Made by a program: the position numbers and the translations under genes. Positions 11,701 through 27,655 of a stretch of 64,000 nucleotides of DNA are shown here, one piece after another (position 1 is the first letter of the stretch; every line of letters begins with the position of its first letter). Origin of the DNA: Dromaius novaehollandiae. Its lineage: Eukaryota; Chordata; Aves; Casuariiformes; Dromaiidae. The stretch spans positions 65,295,601 through 65,359,600 of the forward strand of contig NC_088102.1 in NCBI RefSeq assembly GCF_036370855.1, given 5' to 3'. The notes under the pieces are model-generated. The model did not search any database and was not told the origin of the DNA. It saw nothing but the letters and a program-made list of their open reading frames with translations.

Positions 11701-14700
11701 GCCTGGTTTCCACTCCAGGAGTTCATTCTCCTGGCAGTACAAACAATATAGTTGGCATACAAGAACTACACCTGGTCACACCTCAGGACACCACCGGCCT
11801 TTCACAGTCCCCACCACTGGGCTCTGCATTCACACACAGAGCAAACCACCACAGAAACAAAGATCTAAGAGAGTACCTTGTGCAGAGACCATCAAGTTAT
11901 TTCTCCCGTCCGAGGACAGCAGAGGAGTTCCACTCTGTAACGCAAGCCAAAGTCACCGGCAGGACTGCTGTCTTAGGGCTGAGCCAGCCCAGCTGCAGCG
12001 CTTTTAAAGAGCCTCAGGTGTGGCCCAAGTGCGTGGATGGAAGTGAAAGTGACTCTGGTACCTACTTCCAGTCTGTTGCTGAACTTGTCAAGCTACATGT
12101 TCAGCTTCATCTTCCTTCCCCCGCTGCCTTCCCTAAGGAAAAGATAAGCATTTATTATTCAAAGCCTTCTATAAACATAGACACTATCTATATACATTAG
12201 GAGTTTTACTGGGATGAAAATGTGGGAACGCCAACATGTGGGAAAGACTGTGAGGCTGATGGAGAATCCAGGCCCTAGAAAGGAGACCACAAACACAGAC
12301 AGTGATCATTTCGTGATCTCTGGTCTTCCCGCTCCACTCCGGATACAGAATTGGGTTCCATTCTCCAAGACCCATGCAGACCTAGAGGAACCAGCCAAAT
12401 GTTATATCAAGCTCCAGAATGTGTCAGAAGCGGTAGAAGTTGTTCTTTATAGCACCGATGCCTGCAGTGAAAGCTTTGAGGAGAGGTAACCTGCATGCTG
12501 AAGCACCCTTGATGAAAACCCAGACCACACTATTTTCACTGCCTAGGACTTCCTTGACCCCGCAACTTTCTATTGCCAAACTAAGAGCTTCCTCTTGCAG
12601 AGCCCTGAACTGTCTCCTAAACCTATTAAAGAGACAAAGGGATGAGTTCACATCTTGCTTGTGCACCACTTCCCGTAGAGTGGGCAGGGTAGGGGATTCC
12701 TCCGCCAAGCCTGTCTGTAATGCTGAGATACGCTTTCAGCTTTCTACAGGAGATGCATGGCCAGGTAACTTCTCAGCCATGGGATGCTGACTTTCCAACA
12801 GGTATCCCTGGGGTTCAATCAATCTATCCTGGAATTCTGGTTGACAGAAATGAGACAGTTTAGCCATGGCTATTTTCTGATGGGGGAGAATTTGTAACCT
12901 GCTGTCATTTTGAATATGCTGAGGTTCAACCAGATATGCAAGGTCTGAGATGCTAGAAAAGCATCTTTGAGAAAGAGACTGCTTTGGTCAGATAGTATGT
13001 TTGGTACAATTGTTCTAGTGTCCTAGGAACACATCTCCCTCTTATTTTTTGGAACATGCTAGGTCTGCCCAACATACAAGCGTGCTTCCACATTCCTTGA
13101 TAGGTCCATCTTCTTTGCTGTCTCCTCTCTTACAGGGGGGTTTCCAGATGACTTACGTTTTTCTTTGCAGGGGAGACAATACTGTGCTATTAAATGCACT
13201 GTGTCTCAAATGGACTGAATCAGTCACAACCTGTCTTTGCAGGACTCTGTGTAGCACTTTACCCTGAGCTAACCAACTTGGAAGTCCCAGAAGGGATCCT
13301 GGAAAAATCAAAACTGACAGCTGCAGAACAAATATGAATATTAAAATAAGAGCAAGGGGGTCTCTGCTCCAGTTGGACTCCAGGGACATGCCTCTGACCT
13401 TTCGCTGCTGAACCTGCCTGCCCTCTTGAATTGGCAAGTGGCAGCGGTCCGCAGCCCTCCTCTCATATCCCTTCAGCCTCCTTACTGTAATTTATAGAAA
13501 GTCTCCACTTACTGCAACCTGCCAGGCACTCAAGAACAAGTCAGATAAGAGTAACAGTTGGTTCTGCCGCTGCCAGCGTAGAACTCGGCAGAGAGGATAC
13601 AGTGATGATCACACTCCCCGACAGTCGATGGGAGACAGGTGCTGAACGGGTGAGCTCTGTCTGCCACTTTGTTAGGCAAAGACTGAACAGCGGCTCTCGT
13701 CTGCCAGGCTGCCTCTCCATCTTTCTCTGGCCGTGTTTTTTATCAGAGAATCCTATTTCCTGCAGTTCCTAAGTAAACGAGTAAATATTCAGAGCAGCAT
13801 AAAAGGAATGGGTTTGGCTTGAAGAGTCCTGCACGATGACTCATGCTTCCATGAGTAAACTCCTTCCCTCAGTGAAGCCAGACCATGTCACGCACTCTGC
13901 TCAGCCCAGCTCGTAGCATGTTAAACTGCAGCCATCCACAGTGGTCATTTAGAAAGCTATTACAAGAAATACAGTTTTCTTTAGCTTCATACAGAAGCTT
14001 TAGCTTTATACTGAATGCATAATCCATTGCTGTCATACTTGGAAACATGCAAAATCTTTTAAGGGAAAAAGGAAAACTGACTCGAGTACTGAAACATGTC
14101 AGCTAGAAAATGGTTTGCAATCGAAAAATACATCTAACGAAAGGGAATTGGGGAAGTATGGGATCTTCAGAAATTGTTGATTATTTACGCAGGTCTCCAT
14201 TTATATTGCCCCAGTGCACATTTATAAATAGGTTGTAGAAATACATATGCAGAAATATCCGGAAATGACAATTGCATCAGTTAGCCCTCCCCCCTCTTTG
14301 CCACAATGACAGTGCAAAGAAAAAGACGCAAAAAGTGCAAAGCAGCAAAATCACTAGATCTTTGTAATACCAGTGTCCTCATCGTAACATGCACACGCAG
14401 AAGCAGCCAAGGACAGGGACCCTGAAGTGTACTGATCATGACTAGTTAGTTATGTGCAGAACTACCTGCTGATATAAGCTAAAAAGAAACTCATTGTTGA
14501 GCTTTTAGTTTTGTCAGGAGATCAGTTCAAATGGCGTTATGTGGCTATACTGTGGGAATCGGAAGAACACAAAATAAGGATTTTATGGAGTGTAAACCAA
14601 CCTCATGTATCTCACTCTGAGAAGTATTTAAAAATGGCAAGAATTTTAGCTCTGGGAGCTTTTCTCATGTTGACAATTTAGCAGGGTATGCCAACCTTTT

Positions 14701-14824
14701 TATCCCAAGCTACGCCATTTTTGGACTCCACCTCAATCTTCTGTGATTGAGGTAAAGAATCTCCATCATTTTCATTTTGCTTCACAAAGCTGAAGTATTT
14801 CACAATTAACTAATCTGTACAGCA

Positions 14825-14945
14825 CCACCATGAGGTTTGTAGATGGAGACCGTTCCCATTTCACAAGGAGTAATGAAGCCAGAAAACTGGAGGAAGCTGT
14901 TCAGGCCACAGGCTAAATCAAAGGGGAAGACAGGACTGCAACATG
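14825..14945 (+). repeat. Possible MIR-like SINE remnant
   Basis: A segment running from CCCATTTCACAAGG past GCCAGAAAACTGGAGG to a stretch around CAGGCCACAGGCTAAATC has the layout of a worn MIR core (fraction of T/C then 'acagatgaggaaactgag'-like then 'aaggtcacacagc'-like). The similarity was judged by eye and is weak. Confidence 0.3.
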
Positions 14946-17559
14946 AGACAGCTATGTCCTGTGCCTGGTCTTTCCCTCATGCACTGATGAAAGCAAAGCC
15001 TTTGAAGGCTTGAGAGCAAAGCCAGGACTGACCGTGCTGGGAGAAACAATGATGATTTTTAGGAGCAAGTTAGACCTCGAAGCTCAGGTAGAGCAGAGAG
15101 ATTCCAGGGACCTTTCCAGGGCTGGTCAGCACCAAGGGTGGCTCAGGGTTACCACTAACCTCCCAGCTGGGCTGTAGCTCATACAGCAAATAGGTGCGCA
15201 TCGTGGTTTGGTGTCATTCTTCATTGCAGCAGCAATCAACATCAGCTTTGACTTAGTCTTTCAGGAGCAAGGACCTTAGCAAGTGGCAAGAAGTGTAGAA
15301 ATTTCAGGTTGCCCTGTAAAACCTCTTGCGTATTAGCAAAACGGAGAGAAAGTTACTAACTCCTCAGGAACCTTTTACTGCAAATAGCGAGAGGCTCGCA
15401 TTGAACTCACCTGCTGTAAATATCTCTGTTGTTTATTTTTAAGATAAATGCTTAATCAGTATCTCATAATTAAAAAAAACCCCAAACATTGTTTAATGAG
15501 AATGTGGCATGTATGGCATCATTTCCTTCTGTTATCGACCGAAGCCTGATCAAATATCATCTGAGGTCAGTGGAAAGGCTCCGACTGTCACTCCTAGAAT
15601 ACACTTCTATTGGATTATTTTTTGTGTTTAATCTGTGAAACCTAACATGCAAAAAAGTGCAAGCAGGCCGAGGACAGGCCAAGCTTTCCTGCAGAGACCT
15701 TGCCACATTTCAAACATTTCCATCATGCTATCTACAGTGCCTCCTGCTACTGCAGCGGGAGGCAGCAGTGGAAAAGGAATCTGAAGAATAACCCTCACTG
15801 TACACTAGGGAGGAAGCTTGGCCCAATCCCCGCAGTCAAAGTCAGCCACTTAAAAGAAACTGAAACAGACTTGGCCTCCTATCTTCCGCGTGCAAGAACA
15901 ATGCCCTTCATTTTCTCACCCCGCTCTCTTTGTGTTGTTAGGAGCCTTCTCCGTTTGAAGCTCTCTGAGACAGAAAATCAGTGTCAATCATGCCAGATGA
16001 CTGCTTTCCTTCTGAGCATCTATTGCTGTCATTAAGATCACAAAGGACACTTAAAAGGAAACATTCGGCATTTGCAGCCAAATACTTCTCAATATTGTAA
16101 CTCAGGTGAATTATCACTGTCCGGTTAAAAGTGAACGCTCTTTTCTAACAAAGCAAGGCTTCTGATCTACTTGCCGTCATCAAGCACATTATGGAACCAG
16201 GATGGCTACGAAACATCCTGGCTACCTTGCTGTAGGCTACTCTACTAAAGGCAGGATCTGTGGTATCTGAACAGGCACCAGACAACTGAGGTGAACCTGA
16301 TCCTGTAAGTAACCTGATGCTGTAAGTAAGGGAGACTGGAAGTAAAGAACAATACCAGAGAGACATGTGAAGATCTTACTGCAACTTAACATCCTGAAAA
16401 CCACATCCAGTTTTATTTTGTCCAAGCCATAGGACAAGAACAATCTTATAAACACCTATACTTCTCTCTTAGAAGCCTTGCTGTCACCATGACAGTACTC
16501 AAATGCCATGCGCTCTACATTAGTTACGCATTTTAAAAACACCCATCAGTCTATCCAGCCAGTTTTGCCTTAGAAGCCTTATACTTAACCTCCTTGGAAC
16601 TGCAACTTTATATAGGGAGAAACTACTTTTTCTTGACCTTGCTCCTATCGAACACTCATTTTCTATCCTACTACATGAAGGTTAACACAATGTTGTCCAG
16701 TTGCTGTTGTTTGCAACCCAAGCTCTGGATGAGCTGTTTAGCCCAATGCTACTGTAAATTAAGACTCTTAGGCCACAGAACTAAACTTCCTAATCTGTCC
16801 TTGAGACTTCTGATAGAACAAGATGCTCAGTGAACCCACCATAACGCAAAATGACAGCACTAGGTCATATGGCTTCCTTCTTTTCCACAATCATGCCACG
16901 TTAGGCTACGCAGCACCTACCAGCACTTTCCCTTCTGTAACTACCACAGCTACCACAGTCCTCCCACACAAAACACCTCACAAGTATCGTTCATTCCTCA
17001 AGCAGCAGCAAAGTATATCTAGTTTTGGACCTGGCACGTCACTGCATTTAACCTCCGTTGGTGGAAGTACGCGTCTCTATAATGAGAACCAGAACTTAAA
17101 TTTTTCCAGCTTGAGTTTCATAAACCTGTGGGCACATCTCTCCTTATTCTGTTTCAAGTGCTTTCAGATGTTTTCCTACCTGTGCTTGTTGTTTGTTTTG
17201 TTTTGCCAATGGACTCTTTGGGGGGAAAAAAAAGTTGAGGCTTTGGGCTACAGCTCCCACCAGATCATCATGCCAAACAGGAATTGCCACTGGGACAGTC
17301 TGTGAGAAGGCGATAGTGTACCTGGAACAGCGCCAGGAAATTCCTCCACTTGTAAAGCAAGGCTTGGTTGAAGGGTACGAGTCTTACCTGTGACAACACA
17401 TACCTGTGTCCACAGAATGTGTCCCATCTAATATGACTGAGGGTCATGTTTTAAGCTCACATGCACAGGGAGCGGGATGAGCTTGTGGGGAGACAGAGAC
17501 CTCCATGACAGCATACATTCTCCCTGTTTGTAAGCTGGCTAACTCTGGTGACTAAGAGG

Positions 17560-18830
17560 AAAACTACACAAACTGATTTTAAAAGAGAGAAAAGACATCC
17601 CAAATAAAGCAGAAATGGAAAAGGTGGTATAGGTAGAGGGAGGGGAAAGTGTTAATTAGTAAGGAAGGCCTTCTGACATAGCAAGATGGATAACCACTTC
17701 AAAAAGGAAGTCAAACTAAGAATACCAATTGCCAAAAATCAACCAGAGTTAAAATGCCAAAAGGAAACTGAGACAAACATCAAAGAAATACTGCAGCCAT
17801 GAGAAATTAAAAAACAGGGAAGAAAAAAAAAAAGGTTCATTGTGCAACAAGGATGTGATGGAAAACAAAGATAATGTAGCTACTGACTCACAGCTAAATG
17901 AATGCTTCCCTGATTTTCATTAAGGATGATCATGCTAATCCATGGGGTAAAGTCAGGATATCTAAGGGGGCTAGAAAGCAGAAATGAACCCAACATAAGA
18001 AATGAATGCAGTCAGGCAGCAAGCAAAGCTCACAAGTTTACTGTGCTCTCACTGGTGGAACCAGACAGTCTTGATCCCAGGATCCTGAAAAGAGCAGCAC
18101 GGTAAACCACAAATCCAGGTGCAAGGATTTTGAGTACACTTATTGACTTGGAGGCATTACCGTAGGACTAGAGAATAGCAAATATTTGAGAAGTGAGCCA
18201 GGGTGGAAGTGGTCTGGGCCCATGCACTTGATCTCAATATGCAGTTCTTCAGGAAAACTTGCGACAGAAATTTTAACAAAGAACATGGAGTTCGATGAAT
18301 AAAGAGGTAAAAGATAGCAAGGGTTTACCAAAAGCCAGTTCTGTGAGACAAGGCTGTAGCATAGCATAAAATTGAAAGTTCAGGCAAGTACAGAATAATA
18401 CTTCTTGCTCTTTGTTAGTATGACAGCAAGGAAAGAGTGAAGAGGAAAAGGACTGGGCGGTACTAACAAACCACAGGGTGACACGGGGCTGACAGTGCAG
18501 CATGACTGTGAAAGACACAAATGTGAGTCCAGTCACGGTACCTTCAGTAATGATAGGAAAACATTAGTGTTCATATACGAGGCATCACTGAGACGACCAT
18601 CTAAAATCCTGCATAAGGCATCCTCTCTCAGGAGAAAAGCTTTCAAGTGGGAAGATGACCACAGAAAGGATGCCACAGTGACCAGAGCACGGCAGGCTTG
18701 TACCATGCGGGACTGAAAAGGTTCAGCTTATGTAACTCAGAAGAAAAAATGAGAGGGGATTTGATATACAAATACACAGAGAAGGGAAGTAAACACTAGA
18801 GAACGATGTCTGGGACAGAAACAAACATCT
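17560..18830 (+). repeat. Probable old non-LTR retrotransposon (CR1/L3-like) remnant
   Basis: The stretch resembles decayed CR1-type LINE sequence in + orientation. The segment around 18712-18775 (TGAAAAGGTTCAGCTTATG, then GAGAGGGGATTTGATATAC) matches the style of the CR1 3' region, and 18160-18190 (GACTAGAGAATAGCAAAT) that of a more internal part. Reading frames are destroyed. It ends just before the LDHA CpG island. The assignment is from memory of the family and needs a repeat search. Confidence 0.4.
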
Positions 18831-19244
18831 GGGGAGTTAGACGGAAATTCGAAGCAGGTTTCCAACCCCCAGACGAGAGGCTGCGGCAGTGCAGCCGCAG
18901 GGGCCGCACACCCAGGGGGCTGGAGGCGGCGCCCGTCGGGGCCTGCCCGAGGCGCGGCGGGGGCGCCGGCGGGCCCTAGCGCGCCTTGCCCCGGCCACAA
19001 CCGGCGCCTTGGCTGGCTCGGCTGCAGGCGGCTCGCGTGCGAGCCGGCTGGGCATCCCCGCTGCCCTGGGAGCCAACAGCCCCGTTTTAACTCACAAGAG
19101 ACAGACGTTCCCCGCGGCCCGAAGCCGCCCCGAGGGCTGCCCGTGCCGGGATGCCGGTCACCGCCGGAACGACGAGGCGCGCCCGGCCCGGACCGCCAGA
19201 GCCGCCACGCGCAGAGCCGCCCGCCGCTCCCGCCACGCGCCGGG

Positions 19245-19405
19245 CCGACCGTTACGGATCGACCGTTAGTGACCGTTACGGATCGAACGTTCTGGACCGA
19301 CCGTTACGGATCGAACGTTCTGGACCGGCCGTTACGGGCCGAACGTTCCGGACCGGCCGTTACGGATCGAACGTTAGTGGCCGTTAGGGGCCGACCGTCA
19401 GTGAC
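19245..19405 (+). repeat. 28-bp CpG-dense minisatellite in the LDHA promoter
   Basis: The octamer GAACGTTM starts at 19285, 19313, 19341 and 19369, exactly 28 bp apart. CCGTTA starts at 19249, 19263, 19273, 19301, 19329, 19357 and 19381. Each full unit has a CCGTTACGG part, a GATCGAACGTTC part and a TGGACC part, with about five CpGs. The outer units are degenerate and some are 24 bp. It lies about 180-330 bp upstream of the TATA-like element. Confidence 0.92.
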
Positions 19406-19483
19406 CACTCCGGACCGACCCGCCTCCCCCGTTCCCGCGGGGCGCGGGCACCGCCCGCCGGGCGGCGCGGGCCGCCGCTGCTT

Positions 19484-19512
19484 CCCCCCGCCCCCGCCCC
19501 CGCCCCCGCCCC
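19484..19512 (-). promoter_or_regulatory. C5G repeat: Sp1/KLF-type GC boxes, G-quadruplex candidate on - strand
   Basis: Four to five runs of five or more C separated by single G lie directly upstream of the hypoxia-type cores. Read on the - strand these are tandem GGGGGC units, which match GC-box factors and could fold as a G-quadruplex. Position near the LDHA start suggests a core promoter role; binding is inferred. Confidence 0.6.
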
Positions 19513-19513
19513 G

Positions 19514-19563
19514 ACGTGTCGGCGGGCACGTCCCCACCGGCGCGGCCCGCCCGCCCCACGTCA
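19514..19563 (+). promoter_or_regulatory. Cluster of HIF-type cores and CRE-like site in the LDHA promoter
   Basis: ACGTG lies at 19514-19518, CACGT at 19527-19531 and CACGTCA at 19557-19563. The first two fit the hypoxia-response core RCGTG on opposite strands. The third, read as TGACGTG on the - strand, also resembles a cAMP-response element. Mammalian LDHA promoters are known to be HIF-1 and cAMP responsive through paired sites close to the start, so a conserved role is plausible. Confidence 0.6.
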
Positions 19564-19575
19564 GCCGCCCGGCCC

Positions 19576-19584
19576 TACTTAAGG
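19576..19584 (+). promoter_or_regulatory. TATA-like element of LDHA
   Basis: TACTTAAGG stands 64-72 bases upstream of the exon 1 donor. If it works as a TATA element, transcription would begin near 19605. It is the only AT-rich patch in this GC-rich core promoter. Confidence 0.5.
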
Positions 19585-19604
19585 CGCCGGCCGCCTCCTC
19601 GCCC

Positions 19605-19647
19605 CGCCACCACCGCTGCTGCCGCCGCGCTTGGCTCAGGACACCGG
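19605..19647 (+). other. LDHA: LDHA exon 1, non-coding (start approximate)
   Basis: The 5' untranslated exon ends at ACACCGG before a GTAGGC donor at 19648. The start is estimated from the TATA-like element. The following intron runs to the acceptor at 21483, shortly before the start codon, as in other vertebrate LDHA genes. Confidence 0.55.
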
Positions 19648-19836
19648 GTAGGCGCGCCTGCCGCCGCCGCGGGGCTGCTCGCTGCGGGGCGGCGGGGAGC
19701 TCCCGCCCGCGTGCCGGCGGGCCGCAGCGGGAGGCTGGCGCTCGCCCCCGGGGAAGGGCGGCTTGTGGGACGGGAGCGAGGGGAAGGTGGGCGCGCTGCC
19801 CCCCGGGGGAGCCTGCGGGCTCCGCTGGCCGCCGGT

Positions 19837-19854
19837 GGGGGGGGGGGGGGGGGG
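19837..19854 (+). repeat. Poly-G run of about 18 bases in LDHA intron 1
   Basis: A G homopolymer about 190 bases after the exon 1 donor on the coding strand. It may form a G-quadruplex in DNA or nascent RNA. Its exact length is uncertain because such runs are hard to sequence. Confidence 0.8.
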
Positions 19855-21492
19855 AGACGGACGGCGGGACTGGGTCGAGCAGGCGGCGGGCGGGCCGCCC
19901 GGAGCCGCCCACCCCCACCGACACGGGCACGGCCCTGGACTTCAGCCCGGCGCCGCACCCTGCCGGCTGCTCGCGGCGTGATTCGCCCCCACGCCCCGGG
20001 GGTGAGGAGAGGCGAGGCAGCGGGCGCGCTGGCCCTTGCCGCAGGTCCCCCCCGCACGCTGCCTGCCGGCCCCGCTTCAGCTGCCGGAGCTCGCTCGCTG
20101 CTCCGCATCGGGGGTAAAGCGGCGCCGGGGTTGAGCTAGAGGCAGCGCCTTGGCGCCCTGCCTGCTGCCAGGGGCGCTAGGTTTGTGCGGGCGCCTCCGC
20201 AGCGCCGCCGGGCCGGAGCTCTGTGGGAGCGAGTGGCCCGAAGACGGGTATCGCCCAGGGCTGCCTTGGCAGCACAGCATCCATATAACAAGCTGCTCTT
20301 GCAAGGAGTGTACGTGTACTGCCGTATCACCTCAGCTACTGCTGCTCCCCTAACATGCTTCCTTCCGTGGAATAACAGCCTGAAAATAATTGAAGTACTA
20401 AGTCTAGGTCTGAGGTCCTTGAGCGAGTGCTGCTCGCCAGCCCTGCATGCTTGTATTGCCAAGGGAGGGTTTGGCACGTGGCAGCTGTGCACCGTATCGG
20501 CCTGTGCTTTGGGAGACTCGCTCTTCAAATGAAGACTGATGTCTCATGGCCAACTTGTTCTAAATACGTGTGCTGCTGTCTCCCTTTCTCCCCACGCTCA
20601 CAGCCCCTACCTGCCCTACCAGCTCTGCACAGGTTTCTGCCTCTTTTGCACTAGCACTAGAATCAGGTCATGTCTATACTTGCATCTGGCTGCAAGGCTG
20701 CCCCTGCCTTGGGCTCCTCGGGGGAGGTAGAGGCTGGAGTGCTGCCAAGGCAGCACTGACTGGGAAAGCGTTGTGTTGGCTTTTGCAGGGAGCAAGCAAG
20801 GCACAATGCTCCATCATCGTCACTGTGTCCCTTCAGCACACCTGTGGCTGTCACAGAGTAGAGCCCACATAACCAGGCTGCTGTGCAGCCAGTAGCTAAA
20901 TGTTAACACCTACCAGAAGGAGTACTCTGTTTTAGGAATGTACAAGGAACTAGGTGCCTTGGTTCAATACTGTGCAGTTTCAACTTGCAAGAAATCAATT
21001 GAGATAACATTGGGGATCAAAGTGAGCTTGAGGAAAGGCTGTCTTGCTTCAGCGTTGTACAATTTTAGCTCTGGAAAGGCTTCAGGCATACAGTACCAAT
21101 TTTTCAGTGCAGCAGAATGGAAATTGCCAGGCCCTGCTTGTGCCTAGAAGAACTAAAATGGCTTCCTATAACTAAATCTAATATGGATGATCATTTTAAA
21201 TGTTCCACTAATGCTGCTAGAGTGCCATCCAGCTATCAATGCTTCTCAGGCTGCATTTGAGGGCAAGCTAGAGCTAGCTTACTTAAACAGTGGATTGTTA
21301 CCAACAATTCACATTTTTTATCGTGCTGCTGGATACAGGCAGTACTGCCAGATAGTTTGGGCATGCGATTTGTATTGATTTTTCTTGCCATCCTGTAAAT
21401 AAGGTCCATTTGCTTTATACAAATGTTACAGTGTCAGTAAAAGCTCCAATGCATGGGGAAACTATATTCTGCTTTCCTTTCAGCAGTGCAAC

Positions 21493-25958
<4,466 letters not shown>

Positions 25959-26615
25959 ATTTGTCCAAGCAGTTCGCTGTTTGCAGTTTAATGGATTTAG
26001 TGGTTTGTCTTACGTTGCACTTTCCAAGTAGGTCAAATCCTTCAATGTATGCCTCTCAACTAGAACACGTTAAAAGCTACAACCTGAACAAATCCGTTTC
26101 CTCAAGATAGCATTAGGAAACTACTCTAGGATTTCCCTGTTCACAAATACCTACGTTCCTAACCAGAGCTAGATAACAGTCTAATCTTGTACGGTGAAGT
26201 AGTGTGATGTAAATCCAGCATTCAAAAGAGCACTGCCTAGAAAACCCTCTGCCTTTTCCTCACCTGTTTAATGTTGGTTCAGAACAACAGGTAACTGGTT
26301 ATTACACAGTGTGAAACCAAAGACTTTTCTTGCAGTTAAAGGATTGTCAAACTAACTGACCAACCTTCTCTGCCAGTTGAATAGCTTAAATATTTCACTG
26401 TTGGTAGGTCCAAATATATTTTCCTAACACTGCTTTGGAATTTTTGTGTAAACCTTTTTTAGAGAACCTTATTTTTGTGTACTCTATCAGAGCAGTTGTA
26501 AATCTGTCTCCTAAACATATTATAAAACACCCTAATATTTCTGTATGCAACAAGACAACAGCTGTCCAACTGTAGCACCAGCTCCAACACCAAATAAACC
26601 ATGAACTGTTATTTC
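25959..26615 (+). other. LDHA: LDHA 3' UTR with polyadenylation signal
   Basis: The final exon continues about 650 bases beyond the stop to AATAAA at 26592-26597; cleavage probably falls near 26615. No other gene is visible in it. The length resembles 3' UTRs of vertebrate LDHA. Confidence 0.75.
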
Positions 26616-27430
26616 AGTCTCCTTGGTTTTTTGTTTATGGTTAGTATCTCCAACTCTACTTGAAACCATCAGTATTTACATCATTCAAAAACATCACCTA
26701 TTTCCTTAGTATCACTAATTCAAACCTCCCCTGTGTAATAGTTGTGTGCAGCTACTCTGCTGTAGGCTCCAATCTATTACATAGAAAACTTACACCAGGG
26801 AGACTTCAGAGCATGAGAGGTGTTCAATACTTGGTCCTTAAATTTGATCCTCTTCTTCATGTCACCAAAGCCTGTTTTTTTGCACTATCTTAGCTGAGTG
26901 GAGAACCACCTTACACACAGCTCAACAAAGGAACCATCTTCCTTACCACAGAATAGTGCACACAGAAAAAACAAACAACCCTCTGCAACAATTTTTTCCT
27001 CCACATAGTTCAACATCATGGAGTTACCAATACAGGAGATTAATTTTAGCAGAAACAGGTTGGTTGGGGAAGAACCTCATTTTTTTCAAGTCGTTTTGTT
27101 ATTTCTTATGGAAAGATGTTCATATACTACACTCTGCCCACTATCAGATGGTAAGGCAAATCACTGTTTTCTTGAAGTGATCTTATAGAATCCCTAGATG
27201 TCAACAGCAAGATCAAACAACAGGGCCTTGAAATGTTGAGTTTCTGGCTTTCACTGGTCATAATAAAGCTTAGTTACACTCAAAGATGCCAGTTTTTCTG
27301 GTTTGGGACACCAAAATATTTTCCAAGTCTCAGAAATAAAATAAAGGTCTGACTAAGCTGCCACTGCATAACCTGGGCCTGTTTGTAAAGAAAGTACATT
27401 GTACACAGCTCTGTAGAGGAAGAAAATATG
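26616..27430. other. Convergent LDHA/TSG101 gap, no gene seen
   Basis: About 0.8 kb separates the poly(A) signals of the two convergent genes. AT-rich, with chance ORFs only. There is no trace of an LDHC-like or other LDH copy, which mammals carry at this place. Confidence 0.7.
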
Positions 27431-27438
27431 CAACAAGT

Positions 27439-27444
27439 TTTATT
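27439..27444 (-). terminator. TSG101: TSG101 polyadenylation signal
   Basis: AATAAA on the - strand (TTTATT on +), about 210 bases beyond the TSG101 stop codon. It is the first canonical signal after the stop, so the 3' UTR probably covers about 27420-27655. Confidence 0.65.
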
Positions 27445-27655
27445 CAGCGTAAGTCCACCAGCACAAAGATTACAGGAAATAGAAAGTGCATTAATAAAAG
27501 CTAGTCTTTACCAAAAAGAAAATATATTATTGATTCAAAATATCTTACACTTGAATGATGTAATAACTTATTCTGGGCATCTACTGGTTAAGAGAAAGAT
27601 CAAGAGACTGGCTGCTTCGTAGGGAAATCTAACTCCCCCGTTAAAGTCTGAGAAT

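Larger units (their letters stand above)
7276..17560. other. Long intergenic stretch without a recognised gene
   Basis: ORFs are short and show no recognisable domains. A G homopolymer lies at about 8711-8725 and an old MIR-like stretch at about 14825-14945. Nothing else could be supported by eye. Confidence 0.55.
18860..20260 (+). promoter_or_regulatory. LDHA: LDHA CpG-island promoter
   Basis: Extreme G+C and CpG density covers the region upstream of, within and after LDHA exon 1. From left to right it holds a CpG-dense minisatellite (19245-19405), a C-rich Sp1/KLF-type tract (19484-19512), three CACGT/ACGTG cores (19514-19563), a TATA-like TACTTAAGG (19576-19584) and a non-coding first exon with a splice donor at 19648. 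Long ORFs across this block are composition effects. Confidence 0.85.

Noticed and set aside
19245-19405. CRISPR array from evenly spaced 28-bp repeats
   Set aside because: The units are direct tandem repeats with no unique spacers, and the genome is vertebrate. It is a minisatellite.
19143-20139. Long ORFs (up to 324 codons) on both strands across the LDHA promoter
   Set aside because: They are low-complexity Arg/Pro/Ala/Gly-rich and overlap in several frames, as expected for CpG-island sequence with few stop codons. They overlap the promoter and exon 1.
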